The translations under genes were made by a program, and so were the position numbers. 64,000 nt of DNA from Sphingobacterium haloxyli (lineage in GTDB: Bacteria > Bacteroidota > Bacteroidia > Sphingobacteriales > Sphingobacteriaceae): NCBI RefSeq assembly GCF_002980525.1, contig NZ_PVBQ01000006.1, positions 62,001 to 126,000 of the forward strand. The letters run 5' to 3'. The stretch's first letter is position 1, and the number at the start of each line of letters is the position of its first letter. This document shows, one piece after another, positions 9,417 through 19,054 of the stretch. Under the pieces are notes generated by a model, which was given only the letters and a program-made list of their open reading frames with translations, did no database searches and was not told the origin of the DNA.

Positions 9417-10307
9417 ATGATGATGAAGTCTTCGGAACATAGAAAGCCAATCGAATTTACCGTACCCGTGCGGGGCGACGAGGCATTTTACGTCATGGAT
9501 AATACGGGAACGAATTTTTACGAATATTATCATCGGCATCGGGAATTCCAAATTACCTACATTGTAGAGGGAAGGGGGGCGCTTATGCTGGGCAACCTCA
9601 TACGGCCTTGTTTGGAAAATCAGTTATTCCTTATTAAGCCTAATGATCCGCATCTGTTCTTTAAAGACGAGCACATTGCGGAAGAACCGCGGATACGCAT
9701 TATACACCTCTTCTTCTCGTTGGAAAAGCTACGTCCGTTCTTTGATATGAACGAAATGAGGGTGGTTAAATCGTTGTTTTATTCATTGGACGCTAGTAAG
9801 TTGCTGCCAGAGCAATTCGCGATACCATTGAAGGAGTTATTCGTATCCCTATATCGTAAAGAAGGCGCATCTAAATTGATTAATCTGTTGTATATCTTTA
9901 AGGAACTGGTAGCTAGGGAAGACAAATTTATATCCTTGTATTCTGGTTTAAATAAGGTTCATTTCCAAGAGGCCGATGGGCTTCGTATCCATACCGTGAT
10001 TAAATATGCGATCGAAAATTATAGACGAACGATCTCGATTGAAGAAGTTTCGGCGCTGATCCATCTAACGCCGACCGCTTTTTGTAAATTCTTTAAAAAA
10101 CATACGCAAAAAACATTTATCTCTTTCCTCAACGAAATACGTATTGAAAGTGCATGTCAATTATTAGTTAACAATAAAGTAGAAAGTATCGCCGAAACAG
10201 CTTATCAATGCGGGTTTAACACGGCTGTGCATTTCAACAGGGTGTTTCTCCATGTGATGAAAGTGTCTCCTAAGGAATTTATTGCCGCACGTACTCGAAA
10301 AAGATAG
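9417..10307 (+). CDS. AraC-family transcriptional regulator
   Basis: Regulator of 296 residues from the first ATG of an ATG-ATG-ATG run. A GTG at 9405 would begin inside the palindrome and is less likely. The N-terminal half looks like the cupin-type AraC sensing domain (YYHRHREFQITYIVEGRG is typical). The C-terminal third holds two helix-turn-helix motifs (SIEEVSALIHLTPTAFCKFF and SIAETAYQCGFNTAVHFNRV) with the family's terminal SPKEF. Such proteins usually respond to a small molecule. Proline or a sugar are possible ligands, but nothing in the sequence fixes this. Confidence 0.9.
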   Translation: MMMKSSEHRKPIEFTVPVRGDEAFYVMDNTGTNFYEYYHRHREFQITYIVEGRGALMLGNLIRPCLENQLFLIKPNDPHLFFKDEHIAEEPRIRIIHLFFSLEKLRPFFDMNEMRVVKSLFYSLDASKLLPEQFAIPLKELFVSLYRKEGASKLINLLYIFKELVAREDKFISLYSGLNKVHFQEADGLRIHTVIKYAIENYRRTISIEEVSALIHLTPTAFCKFFKKHTQKTFISFLNEIRIESACQLLVNNKVESIAETAYQCGFNTAVHFNRVFLHVMKVSPKEFIAARTRKR

Positions 10308-10311
10308 CTTT

Positions 10312-10692
10312 TTATTTCGTGTCAGATCCTGTCCGTTTAAGAATCATAACCGCTTCATATTGGTCTGTATCGTAATGAGGCGGCTCAATTGTCAAACTGG
10401 TCGGGTAGGGTTTTGACTTATCGAAAAAATATATTTTCGTTGTACTCCCATAATCGTTGGTAGGAAACATATCTGCGCAGGCATCATATTGTGCGTTTTC
10501 CATGTCGTCTACGGTCACGGCATACACACGCATAATTCCCCCCTTATTCTGTTCATTTCGAACAAACGCTACCTCTTCAAAACCGCCTTCTAAATCTTTG
10601 ATGGACGGTTGGTTGTAAGCTTCCCAGATTCCGTATCCTAACAGGAGAATTAAACCGACCGCAATTATCCAAATTTTTCTTTTTCCTTGCAT
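10312..10692 (-). CDS. Hypothetical protein with N-terminal membrane anchor
   Basis: I do not recognise this 126-residue protein. It has a basic start, one hydrophobic helix (about residues 7-23), and a small soluble domain of about 100 residues presumably facing the periplasm. That domain has several aromatic and acidic positions and two cysteines. It ends 4 bases after the stop of the convergent AraC-type gene and lies 26 bases downstream of the flavin reductase gene on the same strand, so the two may be co-transcribed. Confidence 0.6.
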   Translation of the reverse strand: MQGKRKIWIIAVGLILLLGYGIWEAYNQPSIKDLEGGFEEVAFVRNEQNKGGIMRVYAVTVDDMENAQYDACADMFPTNDYGSTTKIYFFDKSKPYPTSLTIEPPHYDTDQYEAVMILKRTGSDTK

Positions 10693-10718
10693 CTGTATGG
10701 TGTGTTTTATTAACGAAG

Positions 10719-11279
10719 TTATCTTTGTTCAAATTTTTGTTTTAGTATCTTTTTTGTTTTTCGGACTTTAGCCTCCAATTGGCTTCTGAACAATACGTTT
10801 GTAACGCCTTTACCTTCTTCGAAGTTTTGAGAAAATTCGGGAAGGCTGAAATTCTCCAATACTTCTGCACCATCAAAAGGTAATCTGTTTACGGCAATTT
10901 CCAACACAGATTGTCCGCCTCGTTTTCCGGGTGAGGTGGCCATTAAAAAAACTGGTTTGCCATTGAAAATTTTTCTTTTTGGTATTCTGGATACCCAGTC
11001 TATTATATTTTTATACGCGGCATTATAGTTACCATTGTTCTCTGCAAAAGATATAAGGATAAAGTCTGCTCGATCAATTTTTTCGGCGAAGGCATAGGCC
11101 AACGATGGGATACCCGATGCTTTTTCTCGTTCCTTCGAGAAAAGTACCATGTCAAAATCGTTCAAGTCCAATATTTCTATAATGTCGTCGGATGCTTTGT
11201 AGTATTTGCTAACACTCGTTACCAGTTGCTTGTTTATGGATTGAGCGCTATTACTTGCGGCGAATGCTAAGATGTTCAT
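10719..11279 (-). CDS. NAD(P)H-dependent FMN reductase family (flavodoxin fold)
   Basis: Cytosolic flavoprotein of 186 residues. The start FAASNSAQSINKQLV is the FMN-phosphate loop of the NADPH-dependent FMN reductase family (SsuE/ChrR/azoreductase relatives), and KPVFLMATSPGKRGGQSVLE is the second conserved segment near the flavin. I chose the ATG at 11279; an in-frame TTG lies directly before it. Members reduce quinones, chromate, azo dyes or free flavin, and the substrate cannot be told here. Its only same-strand neighbour is the small anchored protein downstream. Confidence 0.85.
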   Translation of the reverse strand: MNILAFAASNSAQSINKQLVTSVSKYYKASDDIIEILDLNDFDMVLFSKEREKASGIPSLAYAFAEKIDRADFILISFAENNGNYNAAYKNIIDWVSRIPKRKIFNGKPVFLMATSPGKRGGQSVLEIAVNRLPFDGAEVLENFSLPEFSQNFEEGKGVTNVLFRSQLEAKVRKTKKILKQKFEQR

Positions 11280-11410
11280 CAATGTAGGGTTGTTTTATGG
11301 TATAAATTTAAGGATTATTTTTTTTGAATCTTAGCTCATGCTGATTTCATATAAAAAGTTATGTTTGTAAGTGTAGTTTCCGAAGTAGTTTAATAGAAAA
11401 GCAGATACTG

Positions 11411-12469
11411 ATGACCGATAGAAATACCTTATTGTTATATATAGCAAGTACAATGATGATGCTCGTATCTGGGCCATCTGTACATTTTACTTATGGTCAA
11501 AACGGAATGCGGACGGATAGCCTTCAGTTGGTGATAGATAGTGTGCTTACCGTTTTCAAGAACGACCAACCGTTACTTACCTATCATTTCAATACCGTCT
11601 ATCCGCCAAAAGGACAGGATAGTAGTTACAGGCGCAACGGTTTTATTCATCCGATTTATACCTTAAAAGGACACAGACTTACGCGGATACAGCCGCGTGA
11701 TCATTACCATCACTATGGCGTTTGGAATTCTTGGACGCATACGTTATTTAAGGCCGATACTGTCGACTTTTGGAATCTTTATAAAAAATCAGGGACAGTT
11801 CGCTTTGTTCAGTTGCTCGATCACAAAGTCAACGAGCGGGACGCAACATACACAGCGCTCCATGAGCATGTTGTCTTTAAAGGGGATGGGCAGGAAGAGG
11901 TAGCACTTCATGAGTGGCAAACGGTTAAGGTTCACTTACCGAAGGGGCAGGATAACCATTACTGGATTGATATAATTATTGAAATGCGCTGTGCTACCTC
12001 CAAGCCACTACGGCTTCTTACTTACCGATATGGTGGTCTAGGATGGCGGGCGTTGGCATCTTGGAACGCTGATAACAGTAGCGTACTGACTTCCGAAGGC
12101 AAAACGCGGGAAGAGACGGATGGCAGCAGAGCACGTTGGTGTATGGTGCAGGGGGAGTTCTCATCAAGCGGATATGGTGGTATGGCGATATTGTCACATC
12201 CTCGGAATTTTAATCATCCTGAACCCTTACGTATCTGGGATGGCAGGGCCAATGGCGGAAAAGAGAATGTATTCATCAATTTTTCTCCAACAAAAGATCG
12301 GGATTGGCTCTTAGCGCCTGACCAGACTTATACGCTTATGTATAGATTGGTGGTTTTTGACGGCCAACGGCTCGCCGCAGATATCGAGCATGAGTGGCGG
12401 CATTTTGCAAATGAGAAGTGCCATAAAAAAGCACTCAACGGAAAGTTGAGTGCTGACGCTATGAATTGA
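11411..12469 (+). CDS. DUF6807 (PmoA-like) secreted protein
   Basis: Protein of 352 residues with an N-terminal hydrophobic signal. The motif RDHYHHYGVWNSWTH is characteristic of the DUF6807 family, often named methane oxygenase PmoA in databases although no such activity is shown. Family members occur near sugar-metabolism genes in Bacteroidota and planctomycetes, but no such genes flank it here. Its last 14 or so codons are embedded in a strong hairpin that acts as terminator for the opposite-strand glutamine synthetase gene, so the C-terminal residues may be constrained by RNA structure rather than by protein function. Confidence 0.8.
   Translation: MTDRNTLLLYIASTMMMLVSGPSVHFTYGQNGMRTDSLQLVIDSVLTVFKNDQPLLTYHFNTVYPPKGQDSSYRRNGFIHPIYTLKGHRLTRIQPRDHYHHYGVWNSWTHTLFKADTVDFWNLYKKSGTVRFVQLLDHKVNERDATYTALHEHVVFKGDGQEEVALHEWQTVKVHLPKGQDNHYWIDIIIEMRCATSKPLRLLTYRYGGLGWRALASWNADNSSVLTSEGKTREETDGSRARWCMVQGEFSSSGYGGMAILSHPRNFNHPEPLRIWDGRANGGKENVFINFSPTKDRDWLLAPDQTYTLMYRLVVFDGQRLAADIEHEWRHFANEKCHKKALNGKLSADAMN
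12424..12454 (-). terminator. Intrinsic terminator of the glutamine synthetase gene
   Basis: Read on the minus strand it is a perfect 10-base-pair stem (AGCACTCAAC / GTTGAGTGCT) with a 5-base loop followed by six T residues. It lies about 35 bases past the stop of the glutamine synthetase gene and inside the coding end of the convergent DUF6807 gene. Confidence 0.85.
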
Positions 12470-12488
12470 GGTTAGTAGCGTTGTTTTC

Positions 12489-14678
12489 TTATCGTAAGAA
12501 TAATAACTCTCTTAATTTTGGAAGAGGCCATTTGTTGTCGTCGATGATTTTTTCCAATTTGTTCACGTGATAACGAATTTCGTCAAAATAAGGTTTGACG
12601 ACTTCGTCATAAGCAATTGCGCGTTCACGAAGGTCTTCGATGTTGTTCGCTTGTTTACGTGATTGACGCATTTCTTCCGCTTTTTCCAAAATCAGATTGG
12701 TGTGTTTTGAAATACGTTCTACCAAGTTAATCTGAGAGCTATAAGCTTCTTTTGCTAAACCTAAGTCTTTCAAACCTTTAACGTTCTCGATAAGCTCGTT
12801 TTGATAAATAAAGCACGCCGGTGCGATTTGGCTGGTTACTACTTCGCCAATTACACGAGCTTCAATTTGTAGTTTCTTAAAGAAGTTTTCCAACAAAATC
12901 TCGTGACGTGCCTCTGATTCGCGCTTAGTGTATATGCCTAATTTTTCAAACAAAGCGAGGTTTTCGTCTTTAACATATACATCTAATGCCTTAGGCGTTG
13001 ATTTAATGTTAGAAAGTCCACGAGCCTCGGCCTCAACAGCCCACTCATCGCTATATCCATTACCTTCAAAACGGATCGCTTTCGATTCTTTGATGTACTT
13101 GCGGATAACGTTAAGCAAGGCGAGGTCTTTTTTCGTGCCTTTTTTGATTTGTTTGTCGACCTCTGTTTTAAACTCGATAAGTTGGTTGGCAACGATAGCA
13201 TTGAGTACAATCATTGGCAATGCGGAGTTTGCAGACGATCCAACAGCCCGGAATTCAAATTTATTTCCGGTAAAGGCAAAAGGCGAAGTACGGTTACGGT
13301 CGGTGTTGTCTAGTTGCAGATCTGGAATTTTAGGAATTCCGTGCCACAAGCTAGCATCGTTTTTCACTTTTTTCGCTACACGGGCAGATTCTACTTCTTC
13401 TAGAATTTCATCCAATTGAGAACCTAAGAAAATAGAGATGATTGCCGGAGGTGCTTCGTTTGCCCCTAGACGGTGATCATTACTATGGCTTGCGATAGAT
13501 GCACGAAGTAAATCAGCATGTTCATATACGGCTTTAATCGTATTTACGAAAAAGGTTAAGAACATCAAATTGTTTTTTGGAGTCTTGCCTGGCGAAAGTA
13601 GATTGACACCTGTATTGGTAATTAATGACCAGTTGTTGTGTTTTCCTGATCCGTTAATCCCACTAAACGGTTTTTCGTGCAACAATACTTTGAAGTGATG
13701 ACGAACAGCTACTTGCTCCATTAAATTCATCAACAATTGATTGTGGTCGATTGCTAAGTTGATTTCTTCATACATCGGTGCACATTCGAACTGAGAAGGA
13801 GCAACCTCGTTGTGCCTAGTTTTCAGTGGAATACCCAATTTCAACGCTTCGTTTTCCAAATCTACCATATACGCTAGAACACGCTCTGGGATAGCACCAA
13901 AATAGTGATCTTCCAATTGTTGCCCCTTTGCAGACATATGTCCAAAAAGGGTACGGCCCGTAAATTGAAGATCTGGGCGCGCATGGAATAATGAAAGGTC
14001 GACTAGAAAATATTCTTGTTCGATACCGAGGGAAGCATTAACTTTTGATACGGACTTGTCAAAATATTGAACGACGTCAGTCGCGGCGTTATCGATTGCT
14101 TCTATTGCTTTTAATAAAGGTGCTTTGTAATCCAGAGATTCACCGGTATAAGAAACAAATACCGTGGGAATACATAGTGTTTTGCCTGCAGCAGTTTCGA
14201 AGATAAAAGCTGGAGAAGAGGGATCCCATGCAGTATAACCGCGGGCCTCAAATGTATTGCGAATACCGCCGCTCGGAAAGGAAGAAGCATCTGGCTCTTG
14301 TTGCACCAACGAATCACCTGAAAACTTCTCAATAGCATCGCCGTTTTCATCAGGCTCGAAGAAAGCATCATGTTTTTCTGCAGTACTGCCGGTTAAAGGT
14401 TGAAACCAGTGGGTGTAATGTGAAGCCTCATTACTGATGGCCCATGTTTTCATTGCTTGTGCAATCTGGTCGGCGAGTTCACGCGATATCTTTGTACCTG
14501 CGTCAATAATTTGAATAAGTTCTTTGTACGTGCTTTTGGAAAGATAGTCTTTCATCTTCGCAATAGTAAATACATTTTTTCCGTAGATACTAGTTGCCTT
14601 TAACGATTCTACTTTTTCCATATCTTCTACCGGACGAGATATGGCTAACTCTGTTGCTTTAAATCTAGGGCTTGACAT
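12489..14678 (-). CDS. glnN: Glutamine synthetase type III
   Basis: Makes glutamine from glutamate, ammonia and ATP. The family is the large GSIII type common in Bacteroidota. Starting at the ATG at 14678 (SSPRFKATELAIS) gives 729 residues, the standard GSIII length. The upstream extension would overlap the promoter. Conserved GSIII segments include QEYFLVD, RHNEVAPSQFECAP and a nucleotide/glutamate region around HEKPFSGINGSGKHNNWSL. A promoter about 45 bases upstream and a terminator inside the convergent gene make it a single-gene transcript. Together with AmtB and PruA it marks ammonia assimilation in this window. Confidence 0.96.
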   Translation of the reverse strand: MSSPRFKATELAISRPVEDMEKVESLKATSIYGKNVFTIAKMKDYLSKSTYKELIQIIDAGTKISRELADQIAQAMKTWAISNEASHYTHWFQPLTGSTAEKHDAFFEPDENGDAIEKFSGDSLVQQEPDASSFPSGGIRNTFEARGYTAWDPSSPAFIFETAAGKTLCIPTVFVSYTGESLDYKAPLLKAIEAIDNAATDVVQYFDKSVSKVNASLGIEQEYFLVDLSLFHARPDLQFTGRTLFGHMSAKGQQLEDHYFGAIPERVLAYMVDLENEALKLGIPLKTRHNEVAPSQFECAPMYEEINLAIDHNQLLMNLMEQVAVRHHFKVLLHEKPFSGINGSGKHNNWSLITNTGVNLLSPGKTPKNNLMFLTFFVNTIKAVYEHADLLRASIASHSNDHRLGANEAPPAIISIFLGSQLDEILEEVESARVAKKVKNDASLWHGIPKIPDLQLDNTDRNRTSPFAFTGNKFEFRAVGSSANSALPMIVLNAIVANQLIEFKTEVDKQIKKGTKKDLALLNVIRKYIKESKAIRFEGNGYSDEWAVEAEARGLSNIKSTPKALDVYVKDENLALFEKLGIYTKRESEARHEILLENFFKKLQIEARVIGEVVTSQIAPACFIYQNELIENVKGLKDLGLAKEAYSSQINLVERISKHTNLILEKAEEMRQSRKQANNIEDLRERAIAYDEVVKPYFDEIRYHVNKLEKIIDDNKWPLPKLRELLFLR

Positions 14679-14721
14679 TTTTTTTATGATATTTTTTATA
14701 GTTTCGGTTGTTTTTTCGTTG

Positions 14722-14750
14722 TAAAAGTACATTTATTTTGGGAAATACAA
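14722..14750 (-). promoter_or_regulatory. Promoter of the glutamine synthetase gene
   Basis: On the minus strand a TTG (14750-14748) is followed after 18 bases by TACTTTTA (14729-14722), one mismatch from the Bacteroidota -7 consensus. Transcription would start near 14716, giving a leader of about 38 bases to the ATG at 14678. Confidence 0.5.
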
Positions 14751-14849
14751 TAAAAAAATGAATAAAAACAGCATTTTTTGTTTATTTTGTTTGTTGGTGG
14801 CGACAAAAACAAGCCTTTTTTTGGTAAGTCACATCTTTGTTTTTGTTTT

Positions 14850-17588
14850 TTAGTCAAATCCCCAGTTAATTCCCTTTTCTTTTGCGGGAACCCCGTGTTC
14901 CAGCCATCCTGGAGCTGGCTTGCCTTTTAGAAAGTGGTCAAAGAACTGTGCCTGCCGAATCTGTATGTCTTTCCGGTTCTGTCTTTTCATCAGGTTATGC
15001 TCGTCTCCATTATAATTTAATAGCCAAACTGGCTTCTGTAAACGCCTTAACGCTGTGAACATCTCGATCCCTTGGTACCAGGGCACTGCACCATCGTTAT
15101 CATTGTGCATAATAGCAACAGGTGTTGTCACGCGGTCCAAAAAGAAGAGCGGCGAATTTTCGATATAGCGTTCACGGTCTTCCCACAGCGTTTTTCCGAT
15201 ACGTGATTGTGTTTGTTCGTACTGGAATTGTCTGGACATACCACTCTGCCAACGGATACCGCCGTAGGCTGATGTCATATTGACGACGGGCGCACCACTC
15301 CACGCTGCTGCATACATATTCGTCCGTGTAATCAAATGCGCTACCTGGTAGCCGCCCCAGCTTTGTCCTTGAATAGCCATCTTGGTAGAGTCTACCCAAG
15401 GATTCTGTGCCAAATAACGCATGCCGGAATTTACATATTCTTCCGCGGACTTTCCAGGATACCCGATTTCATAACGTATATCTGGTGCAAATACCAAATA
15501 TTCGTTGCTTACATAATAAGGTATATTTAATCGGGAGGGAGTGGGGGCGGGTGCTTGGTAACTATATAGCCCCTTACTGAGCTTTTCATAGAAATAAGCG
15601 ATGATGGGGTATCTTTTGTTTGGATCAAAGTTCTCGGGTTTATACAGGATACCCTCAGCGGCGAACCCAGACGGCGTCGTCCATTGTACGTGTTCTGCGG
15701 TTCCCCAATTATAGGTTGCCTGTTGGGGATTAATGTCTGTAAGACGTAATTCATTTTTAAACTCTTTGCTTACATATAGATCAGGTGAATTCAAGTAGTT
15801 CTCTTTGGTATAAATGACCGTTTCGCCGCCCGGCCCACGTTTAAAGTTCCGAAAGGTATATCCACCAGAAAAGATTTCATCTGGTTTTCTGCTTTTGGAA
15901 GTGCCTATGGTGTAAATACCGTTGTATTTGGTGCCTTCGTTAAATCCTGTAATAAAAATATTTTCTTTTTCGGGTATAATAGTGGTCTTGTATCTTGGAT
16001 TGTCGTTTGGATTTAAATCGATATAGCGAAAAATGGTTTGCGTTGCACGCCCTTCACCATTGGTGAACAGTCCCTTTCTTTTTCCAGCTAAATCAAATTT
16101 CCAGATATCATACCGGTCATAAATGTAAACATCTTTTCCGTTTGCGGACCAGCCGGCTATACCATAGGGACTTGGCAAAGAGGGGGAGTCGTTTTCCTCA
16201 TCAACAAAATTAACGGGCAAACCATCGTTTAGCAAGACTGTTTTTCCCGAAGAAATTTGGTAGCTATACCAGTTGCCGGTTTCACGATCAAAATAAAGGA
16301 CGAAATCCCCTTTTGGAGATATAGATGCATAGCCATTTAGGTTTTCTTTTACGATCTTTTTTTGGCCGGATATAGTCGATATGATGTAAATATCAGATAA
16401 TGCGAAACCTTCCCATTGTGCAGCGATGCGCTTGCCAAAATCAGACGTAGCCAATATCCATTCGTTATCTGCCTCATCCGTGATATTGGTCCGATTAAAC
16501 TTGTCATCTGCGAGTTGTACCAATCGATTGGCACTAGGGTATATTACAGCAAGGAAATTTTGGCTTTTATCCCGTTTTAAATTGGCGAGCTGTTGCGGTT
16601 GTATATAATCATCTTTCCAATGCCAGATATCTACCTGTGCGTGTTCAAAATCGATTAAGGTGGTGTCTTTTACTTTCGGAACGGGAGCTGTTCCAAAAAA
16701 TAACTTTTGGCCGTTCATACTGAATTTTAGTTTCCCATCGCCACTTACCCGCCATTGAGACGGCATTCCCACACTTTGTTGGCTAACAAGTACACGAGCG
16801 GTGTCGAGCTGAGCTGTATAGTAGTAAAGTTTGAAATCTTTAAGAAGTGATTTTTCGGGTGTTTTATCTGCAAGAAAAGCGAGTTGTGTACCAGCATCAT
16901 CAAAAAGTAGTTCTTTATAATCACCTTGACCGTTGCTGATCTTTTTTAAGTTCTTGCCGGTTATATCGAAAATATAGAGACCGGCATCAGTGGACAGGGA
17001 ATCTTTTGCTTCGCTTTTCTTTGAAAACAGGAGGAAATTTTCATTTGGGCTCCATGCGTATTGGTCTACGTTGTAGAAATTCAATGTATCGCCGGTGATC
17101 AGATTTCTAAGGTGGAGGATAGCAGTGGAATCGGCTCCAAGAAATGCGACATACTCATTTTTATTTTGCGCAAGCTTGTACGTACTTACCGCTGGAAATT
17201 TCCATTGATCTTTATGTTGGATGTCTATGATAATCAGGGAATCCTTCGGCATATCTGCATTTTTTTTCTTTTTGATTTTCGCTTGCCTTGTTTCTTCGAA
17301 AGTAGGCTTTATTTTAGCAATGAGGAATGACTCATCCTGCGTAAGTTTTGCGTCCGCAGCGCGAGGTAAAGAAATAAGGAGTTCGTTATCCTTACTTTTG
17401 ATCTCGAATATTGCATCACCCTCTTGCGGTGTGATCTGATATTGGATGAGTTGCCCAGTTTTGCTGACTTCAGGATTGCTAATGCTTTTCCAATTATCAT
17501 AAACGTTATGATCTAGTGGACGTTTCTGCGCAAATAGTCCGGTAAATAAGACTAAAATGCTTAATGTAAAGGTTATACGAATTTTCAT
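14850..17588 (-). CDS. Secreted S9-family (prolyl oligopeptidase-like) serine peptidase
   Basis: Protein of 912 residues with a clear signal peptide (ILVLFTGLFAQ), so exported. The first two thirds carry beta-propeller-like repeats with WSPN/WSANGKD segments typical of DPP4/acylaminoacyl peptidase relatives. The C-terminal alpha/beta-hydrolase domain holds the catalytic triad Ser743 (GQSWGG), Asp832 (HNDNDGAVP) and His864 (GDEHNLM). These enzymes remove dipeptides or cut oligopeptides in the periplasm. The start is ATG preceded by an AAAGGAG stretch. It stands alone, between glutamine synthetase and a divergent SIMPL gene. Confidence 0.93.
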   Translation of the reverse strand: MKIRITFTLSILVLFTGLFAQKRPLDHNVYDNWKSISNPEVSKTGQLIQYQITPQEGDAIFEIKSKDNELLISLPRAADAKLTQDESFLIAKIKPTFEETRQAKIKKKKNADMPKDSLIIIDIQHKDQWKFPAVSTYKLAQNKNEYVAFLGADSTAILHLRNLITGDTLNFYNVDQYAWSPNENFLLFSKKSEAKDSLSTDAGLYIFDITGKNLKKISNGQGDYKELLFDDAGTQLAFLADKTPEKSLLKDFKLYYYTAQLDTARVLVSQQSVGMPSQWRVSGDGKLKFSMNGQKLFFGTAPVPKVKDTTLIDFEHAQVDIWHWKDDYIQPQQLANLKRDKSQNFLAVIYPSANRLVQLADDKFNRTNITDEADNEWILATSDFGKRIAAQWEGFALSDIYIISTISGQKKIVKENLNGYASISPKGDFVLYFDRETGNWYSYQISSGKTVLLNDGLPVNFVDEENDSPSLPSPYGIAGWSANGKDVYIYDRYDIWKFDLAGKRKGLFTNGEGRATQTIFRYIDLNPNDNPRYKTTIIPEKENIFITGFNEGTKYNGIYTIGTSKSRKPDEIFSGGYTFRNFKRGPGGETVIYTKENYLNSPDLYVSKEFKNELRLTDINPQQATYNWGTAEHVQWTTPSGFAAEGILYKPENFDPNKRYPIIAYFYEKLSKGLYSYQAPAPTPSRLNIPYYVSNEYLVFAPDIRYEIGYPGKSAEEYVNSGMRYLAQNPWVDSTKMAIQGQSWGGYQVAHLITRTNMYAAAWSGAPVVNMTSAYGGIRWQSGMSRQFQYEQTQSRIGKTLWEDRERYIENSPLFFLDRVTTPVAIMHNDNDGAVPWYQGIEMFTALRRLQKPVWLLNYNGDEHNLMKRQNRKDIQIRQAQFFDHFLKGKPAPGWLEHGVPAKEKGINWGFD

Positions 17589-17767
17589 TATAAACAGACT
17601 CCTTTTTTAGGACGATGAAGCTTACGTGAACGGTAATGACTCCGCAGCTCTCGCGAGGGTAAACTAACTAATTCGCGCTGAAAGTAAGGATTAAAAAGTA
17701 AAAAGTCAATAACATTAGGCACGGAAATTGGTAAATTACAAGCGTATCATTTATTAGAGAGATAAAT

Positions 17768-18502
17768 ATGAAATCAAATAGTATACTGGCAGCCGTGATC
17801 GGGGCGTTGGCTATCGTAATTTTTGCTGTGATATTGGCAAATGCGTATAAATATAAATATAGAATCAATAATACAATAAACGTTACGGGAAATGCAAAAA
17901 AGGATTTTGAATCGGATATCGTAAAATGGTCGGCATCCTTCAATCGTAAATCCATGGATTTGAGTGCTGCTTCAGAACAGCTAAAAAAAGACAGGGATCT
18001 GGTACGTCAATTTTTGGAACAACAGGGTGTCAAACCGAAAGAGATTATCTTTAATGCGGTAAACATAAATCGCGAATTTTCCTATCATTCAGACGGACAG
18101 GGAAATAGCTATAATACGTTCACGGGTTATAATTTGTCACAGAATGTAAGTGTCGAATCGAAAGATTTAGATAAAGTAGACAATGCTTCGCGAGAAATCT
18201 CCACGTTGATTTCACAAGGCATTGAGCTCAGCTCAAATTCGCCAAACTATTATTATTCCAAATTAGAAGATCTCAAATTAGAATTGATCTCCCAAGCCTC
18301 TGAGAACGCGAAACAGCGAGCTTCGAACATTGCTATCGAGGCAGGTTCCTCGTTGGGGGATTTAATCAAAGCAGATTTAGGGATTTTTCAGATAACGGGG
18401 CAGAACGACAATGAAGAATATTCTTATGGAGGAGCGTTTAATACAACTGCTCGAAATAAGACAGCAAATATCACCGTAAAGACGAGTTACACAGCCAAAT
18501 GA
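17768..18502 (+). CDS. SIMPL (DUF541) domain protein, membrane anchored
   Basis: Protein of 244 residues with an N-terminal hydrophobic helix (about residues 8-25) and a SIMPL/DUF541 domain, recognisable from the opening INVTGNAKKDFESDIVKW and the closing NKTANITVKTSY. Family members (for example E. coli YggE) are periplasmic and linked to oxidative-stress defence, but the biochemical role is unsettled. It is divergent from the S9 peptidase and convergent with the RNase HI gene, with 20 bases between stops. No partner gene is apparent. Confidence 0.88.
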   Translation: MKSNSILAAVIGALAIVIFAVILANAYKYKYRINNTINVTGNAKKDFESDIVKWSASFNRKSMDLSAASEQLKKDRDLVRQFLEQQGVKPKEIIFNAVNINREFSYHSDGQGNSYNTFTGYNLSQNVSVESKDLDKVDNASREISTLISQGIELSSNSPNYYYSKLEDLKLELISQASENAKQRASNIAIEAGSSLGDLIKADLGIFQITGQNDNEEYSYGGAFNTTARNKTANITVKTSYTAK

Positions 18503-18522
18503 CCTAGATTGTAGAACTTCCT

Positions 18523-19023
18523 TCAAAAGGCGTCACTACATGTTGCCTCGAACACTGCATCGATTTGCCAATTGGCCTTGTCTTTTGAGGCTTTTACCGC
18601 TAATTGATCGCAGCGTTCATTCAGTGGATGTCCGGCGTGACCTTTTACCCAAACTAATTTAATCTGATGTTGTCTGTATAAGCTCATCAGTCTCAACCAA
18701 AGATCCTTATTCTTTTTACCTTGAAACTCTTTTTGCATCCAACCATACACCCATTTTTTATCGATAGCATCGATAACGTATTTGGAATCGGAATATATTG
18801 TAACTTTTTGATTGGCGTTTTTGAGGGCCTCTAGGCCGACTATCACCGCTAAAAGCTCCATACGATTATTGGTCGTTTTCCGAAAGCCACCCGAAAATTC
18901 CTTTTCGATAAGTTTGCCTTGAAATACCGGATTATTACCTTGATAAATTGTTCTTAAAATTGTGCCGTAACCACCAGGACCCGGATTGCCGCTTGATGCG
19001 CCATCTGTATAAAGTTCAATCAT
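18523..19023 (-). CDS. rnhA: Ribonuclease HI
   Basis: Cuts the RNA strand of RNA-DNA hybrids during replication and repair. The protein has 166 residues from the ATG at 19023; an in-frame TTG three codons upstream is less likely. All four acidic residues of the catalytic centre are visible in context: Asp in ELYTDGASSGNPGPGGYG, Glu in NNRMELLAV, Asp in IYSDSKYVI, and Asp in the C-terminal NERCD, with the conserved His in VKGHAGHP. It follows lon in the same direction, but a terminator separates the two, so it has its own promoter. Confidence 0.94.
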   Translation of the reverse strand: MIELYTDGASSGNPGPGGYGTILRTIYQGNNPVFQGKLIEKEFSGGFRKTTNNRMELLAVIVGLEALKNANQKVTIYSDSKYVIDAIDKKWVYGWMQKEFQGKKNKDLWLRLMSLYRQHQIKLVWVKGHAGHPLNERCDQLAVKASKDKANWQIDAVFEATCSDAF

Positions 19024-19054
19024 GAGATCCAAAAGTAAACAATATCTTCTTATC

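Noticed and set aside
12928-13419. 163-residue open frame opposite glnN
   Set aside because: Composition mirrors the glutamine synthetase codons and no motif is visible.
17668-17955. 95-residue hydrophobic frame opposite the SIMPL gene start
   Set aside because: Apparent membrane helix arises from the complement of AT-rich leader and signal codons.
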